Source of the DNA: Bdellovibrionales bacterium
Lineage (GTDB): Bacteria > Bdellovibrionota > Bdellovibrionia > Bdellovibrionales > JAMPXM01
Length of the DNA: 7,683 nt
Direction of reading: 5' to 3'
Assembly: GCA_005792225.1 (NCBI GenBank)
Contig: SXSP01000044.1
Span: 1 to 7,683, forward strand
Of the stretch, positions 5,021-7,683 are shown piece by piece. Positions within the stretch are counted from its first letter, which is position 1. Each line of letters begins with the position of its first letter. A model generated the notes under the pieces. That model did not search any database. It was not told the origin of the DNA and saw nothing but the letters and a program-made list of their open reading frames with translations. The position numbers and the translations under genes are program-made.

Positions 5021-6244
5021 ATGCGCATTCACCGACCCGTGGCCGAGAAAGTTATCTCGGCCCTGAACCATATTTTCTCCGAAGGCTACCACGCCGACAA
5101 AGTTCTCGAGCGACTCTTCAAACAGAATAAGCAGCTCGGCTCTCGCGATCGGAAATTCATCGCCGAATCCACCTACGACATCGTTCGCTGGTGGCGCCTG
5201 CTGTGGGCCTCGATCGGTCGTGACGAGCCTTCGCTCGCTTCCAACGAACTCTGGAAAGTCTTGGGCGCCTGGATGATCTTGAAAGGTGGAGTCACCGACC
5301 TCCCTTCGTGGCCTGAGCTCCGCGAAATCGAACACGCAAAGGTGCGCTCACGCGCGGCCGAAGCTTCGGGGCATCCCGCTGTTCGCGAGTCGCTCCCCGA
5401 TTGGCTCTACGAGCTAGGTCTTCGCGAGCTCGGCGTGAAGTGGAATGAAATCCTGAGCGAGCTCAACCGCCAAGCTCCCGTCGTCATCCGCGCCAATCGG
5501 CTGCGCACGGACCGCGAGAAATTGCGCCGCGCTCTCGAGTCCGAAGGAGTTCCGACGGAACCCGCTCGGTCCACCGAAGACGGCCTCCGCCTCGTCGAAC
5601 GTAAAAACGTCTGGTCGACGAAAGCGTTCCAATCGGGAATGTTTGAACTTCAAGACGGCGCGAGCCAACAGGTGGCTCCGCTCCTCGCGCCTCAGCCCGG
5701 AGATCGTGTGATCGATGCCTGCGCGGGGGCCGGAGGCAAAACCCTGCACCTCGCGGCGCTGATGAAAAACAAAGGGAAGATCATCGCGATGGATGTCGGC
5801 GAGCGGAAGCTCGAAGAACTCCGCAAACGCTGCTCCCGTGACGGCGTCGACATTGTCGAAGTCAAGTTGATCGAGGGAACGAAGTCCGTGAAGCGACTCG
5901 CGGGAACGGCCGATCGCTTGTTACTTGATGTTCCCTGCTCAGGCATGGGCGTTCTCCGTCGCAACCCCGACAGCAAGTGGAAGTTGCGGCCCGAAGAAGT
6001 CGAACGCCTCCGCGTTCTTCAGTCCGAAATTCTGCGCGACTACTCCGAGATGGTGAAGCCCGGCGGCCGGATGGTCTACGCGACGTGCAGCATTCTTCCT
6101 TCGGAAAACGGCGACCAGGTTCGCAAGTTCCTCGAAACGGCCGACAACGGTGCCAAGTGGTCCTTGCTCGAAGAAAAAAGCTTCTGGCCCGGCCAAGACG
6201 ACTACGACGGCTTCTACGCGGCCCTCCTCGAACGCCGCCCCTAG
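5021..6244 (+). CDS. RsmB-like rRNA (cytosine-C5) methyltransferase, NOL1/NOP2/Sun family
   Basis: A 407-residue SAM-dependent enzyme expected to methylate a cytosine at C5 in rRNA. The N-terminal ~110 residues resemble the NusB-like RNA-binding domain of RsmB (GSRDRKFIAESTYDIVRWW, 40-58). FELQDGASQQV (208-218) opens the catalytic domain. The SAM-binding motif is DACAGAGGKT (232-241). Both family cysteines are present: C306 in DVPCSGMG (motif IV, product release) and C356 in YATCSILPSEN (motif VI, the nucleophile). DGFYAALLER closes the fold. E. coli RsmB is 429 residues and modifies 16S C967; whether the target is the same here cannot be seen. ATG 5021 is chosen because AAGGA overlaps the preceding TAA, five bases away. 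An in-frame ATG at 4958 lies within the preceding gene. A strong hairpin terminator follows the stop by four bases. Confidence 0.93.
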   Translation: MRIHRPVAEKVISALNHIFSEGYHADKVLERLFKQNKQLGSRDRKFIAESTYDIVRWWRLLWASIGRDEPSLASNELWKVLGAWMILKGGVTDLPSWPELREIEHAKVRSRAAEASGHPAVRESLPDWLYELGLRELGVKWNEILSELNRQAPVVIRANRLRTDREKLRRALESEGVPTEPARSTEDGLRLVERKNVWSTKAFQSGMFELQDGASQQVAPLLAPQPGDRVIDACAGAGGKTLHLAALMKNKGKIIAMDVGERKLEELRKRCSRDGVDIVEVKLIEGTKSVKRLAGTADRLLLDVPCSGMGVLRRNPDSKWKLRPEEVERLRVLQSEILRDYSEMVKPGGRMVYATCSILPSENGDQVRKFLETADNGAKWSLLEEKSFWPGQDDYDGFYAALLERRP

Positions 6245-6248
6245 GAGG

Positions 6249-6285
6249 AGGTACGCCGTACCGCATGCGGTACGGCGTACCTTTT
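6249..6285 (+). terminator. Probable intrinsic terminator built on a perfect palindrome
   Basis: Positions 6249-6265 and 6266-6282 are perfect reverse complements (17 + 17 bases), immediately followed by T residues (6282-6285), then GC and TTT. Starting four bases after the methyltransferase stop, it has the position and form of a terminator for the 4267-6244 transcript. On the minus strand no T-run follows, so it would act in one direction only. Confidence 0.75.
6250..6281. repeat. Nested palindrome: two 13-bp palindromes around GCATGC
   Basis: Each arm of the large palindrome is itself palindromic. GGTACGCCGTACC (6250-6262) and GGTACGGCGTACC (6269-6281) differ only at the two central positions' orientation (C versus G in the middle) and flank the palindromic spacer GCATGC (6263-6268). 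As RNA it can form one long hairpin or two small 5-bp hairpins with 3-base loops; as DNA it looks like a doubled operator or a REP-like unit. Confidence 0.8.
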
Positions 6286-6312
6286 GCTTTGCGCACCGCG
6301 GCCCACGATAAT
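6284..6312 (+). promoter_or_regulatory. Possible promoter for the acetyltransferase gene
   Basis: TTGCTT (6284-6289), 17 bases, then GATAAT (6307-6312), a 5/6 match to the -10 box. The -35 box overlaps the T-tract of the terminator. The predicted start of transcription (about 6319) falls on the ATG itself, so the transcript may be leaderless. Confidence 0.4.
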
Positions 6313-6318
6313 GGGGGC

Positions 6319-6843
6319 ATGGAGTTGGAGCTCGTTCGTCCCACGGTGGACTACCGCGAAAGTTATCTTGAAGCCTTGAACGATTGGCGGGCTGAAGGCC
6401 TGTCGTGGCATCTCCAGTAGGACATGACGAGACTGGCGACGGACTTCGAAGCCTTCATTCAGGACCAGCTTCTGATGACAACCACGCCTGGTTCGAACCT
6501 GGTTCCGGAAACTGAGCTTTGGGGTGTTGCGGATCGCACGTTTGTCGGTCGGATCTCGATTCGCCACGAACTCAACGATGCCCTGAGAGTTGTCGGAGGC
6601 CACATTGGTTACGATACGGCTCGCAAATTCCGCGGGCGCGGCTTGGCGACCGAGATGCTCCGCCTGGCGCTTCCGATTGCCAAGTCGCTCGGGCTGGCTC
6701 GCGTGCTCCTCACCTGCGATGACACAAACGTACCGTCGATCAAAGTCATTGAAGCAAACGCTGGAGTGCTCGAAGGCGTCCGCGCGAATGACCCGAACAA
6801 GCCAAGAAAGCGTTACTACTGGATTGATTTACAAACCATCTAA
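6319..6843 (+). pseudogene. GNAT-family N-acetyltransferase split by an in-frame amber codon
   Basis: One reading frame from ATG 6319 to TAA 6841-6843 is interrupted only by TAG at 6418-6420. The part before it (33 residues, MELELVRPTVDYRESYLEAL onward) and the part after it match the start and body of one GNAT protein of about 174 residues. The second part can restart at ATG 6424, three bases after the stop, giving 139 residues. It keeps the acetyl-CoA motif RKFRGRGLATEMLRLAL (68-84) and the conserved LLTCDDTNVPSIKVIEANAG segment. GNAT enzymes of this type transfer acetyl from acetyl-CoA to an amine; the substrate is unknown. There is no frameshift and codon use is uniform, so the break is recent, suppressed, or a sequencing error. 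The restarted protein would lack the first strand and helix of the fold. Confidence 0.8.
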
Positions 6844-6903
6844 GTTTGCAATGACCCGTTTTCCAGTGAGGCCGCTTCAACCCTCAGACCCACCACTTGA
6901 GAT

Positions 6904-7683
6904 TTATTGCCCTAAACCCTGCTGCTTCAGCGCACGGTAGAACACTTCCACAGCCTGATCGGAAGCATCGCCTTCTCGCCAGTAGTAGTAGACGTTCACG
7001 GCGTGTTGGACGTCGGCGATGTCGACTTTCGTGAGGCGTCCCATGCGAACTTGTTTGCGAATCGCGTGCGATGGCAGGAAACCCCAGCCGAGACCCGACT
7101 CGATCACGCGCTTTAAAGTTCCGACGTTGTTCGTCTCGAATGCGGGTTTGAGCTTCACCCCTTCGCGGTCGCAGGCAGTCTTCAGGATTTTTTCGAATCC
7201 CTCGTAGCGTTCGGTGAGGCGCATGTACGGCCTCGTCGCGAGATCGGCGACGGTCGCTTCATCCGGTACGGTGGCGTCCCGGCCGCTCGCGACGAGCCAC
7301 ATTTCATCCTTCATGAGCGGGCGACTCTTTAGACCCTTCGTCTCTCCACCGTATTCGGTGCCGACGTCAGGCAAAATGGCGACATCAAGTTCGCCGCTCG
7401 TCAGCGCGCGGAAGACTTCGGCACCATCGTGATAGATGAGCGAGACCGAGATCTTGCTATTGTGCTTCATGAAGGTCCCGATGGCGGGAGAGATGAGCTG
7501 AAGGCCGAGTGAGTTCAAAGTGCCGATCCTCAGATCGCCCCTTACCCCTTCGCCCATCGTCTGGATCGCCACCTGCGCTTGTTGGGTGAGCGCGATAATG
7601 CGTTTTGCGTAATCGTAAAGGAGCTGCCCCTGCACGGTGGGTTTTGCGTGCCGACTTCCACGGTCGAGGAGGTTTACTCCCAT
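6904..7683 (-). CDS. LysR-type transcriptional regulator, N-terminus outside the window
   Basis: 259 residues are visible and the frame is open to the right edge. The apparent first Met is internal: GVNLLDRGSRHAKPTVQGQLL is the wing and linker that follow the helix-turn-helix in LysR proteins, so about 40 residues with the recognition helix lie beyond 7683. The linker helix (20-45) is followed by the periplasmic-binding-protein-like effector domain, starting GDLRIGTLNSLG (49-60), with GELDVAILPD (97-106) and GLGWGFLPSHAI (197-208) as typical landmarks. Such proteins are usually ~300 residues, which fits. The effector and targets cannot be told. It converges with the acetyltransferase gene across a 60-base gap without a clear terminator; no divergent target gene is visible. 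Confidence 0.92.
   Translation of the reverse strand: MGVNLLDRGSRHAKPTVQGQLLYDYAKRIIALTQQAQVAIQTMGEGVRGDLRIGTLNSLGLQLISPAIGTFMKHNSKISVSLIYHDGAEVFRALTSGELDVAILPDVGTEYGGETKGLKSRPLMKDEMWLVASGRDATVPDEATVADLATRPYMRLTERYEGFEKILKTACDREGVKLKPAFETNNVGTLKRVIESGLGWGFLPSHAIRKQVRMGRLTKVDIADVQHAVNVYYYWREGDASDQAVEVFYRALKQQGLGQ

Noticed and set aside
5862..6344. Long antisense open frames over the methyltransferase gene
   Set aside because: They mirror the GC-rich codon bias of the coding strand, have no recognisable domains and overlap a gene with all catalytic motifs.
6867..6886. TGAGG/CCTCA inverted repeat between the acetyltransferase and LysR genes
   Set aside because: Only five base pairs with a ten-base loop and no T-run; expected by chance.

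Overview
The window looks like chromosomal DNA from a GC-rich Gram-negative bacterium. It encodes a signal-peptide protein with a beta-barrel-type C-terminus, which implies an outer membrane. The gene set and style are compatible with a Bdellovibrionota or other deltaproteobacterial-type lineage, but I infer that only loosely and name no species. Most genes are ordinary housekeeping or regulatory genes. The less ordinary material sits at the left end and around 6245-6425.

Layout. At 1-85 there is a possible C-terminal scrap of a plus-strand gene. Bases 86-460 hold no convincing gene but carry two 26-bp imperfect repeats that begin with GTAG, the better of which folds into a hairpin. They lie just upstream of a REP-associated tyrosine transposase (RAYT, HUH/Y1 family) at 461-1111. 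A minus-strand cluster then runs from 4144 down to 1218: nrdR (ribonucleotide reductase repressor), nusB (antitermination factor), two proteins of unknown function, and the PEP synthase/PPDK regulatory kinase-phosphorylase. It is probably read from a good sigma70-type promoter at 4154-4182. The last two genes overlap in an ATGA. nusB lacks any ATG, GTG or TTG where its conserved N-terminus begins.

Divergent from nrdR, a plus-strand pair encodes a small outer-membrane-type protein (4267-5013) and, seven bases later, an RsmB-like rRNA cytosine-C5 methyltransferase (5021-6244). The pair ends in a striking nested perfect palindrome followed by T residues (6249-6285), which probably acts as terminator. 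Directly after it lies a GNAT acetyltransferase gene split by one in-frame TAG (6319-6843). The right edge holds a convergent LysR-type regulator lacking its DNA-binding N-terminus because the window ends.

Working together: nrdR, nusB, the RsmB-like enzyme and the PEP synthase/PPDK regulator tie the region to nucleotide supply, rRNA synthesis and modification, and central carbon flux. I see no defence island, prophage, CRISPR array or tRNA/rRNA gene. The best candidates for something undescribed are the GTAG-headed repeats beside the RAYT, the nested palindrome, and the non-AUG and leaderless initiation predicted for nusB and nrdR.
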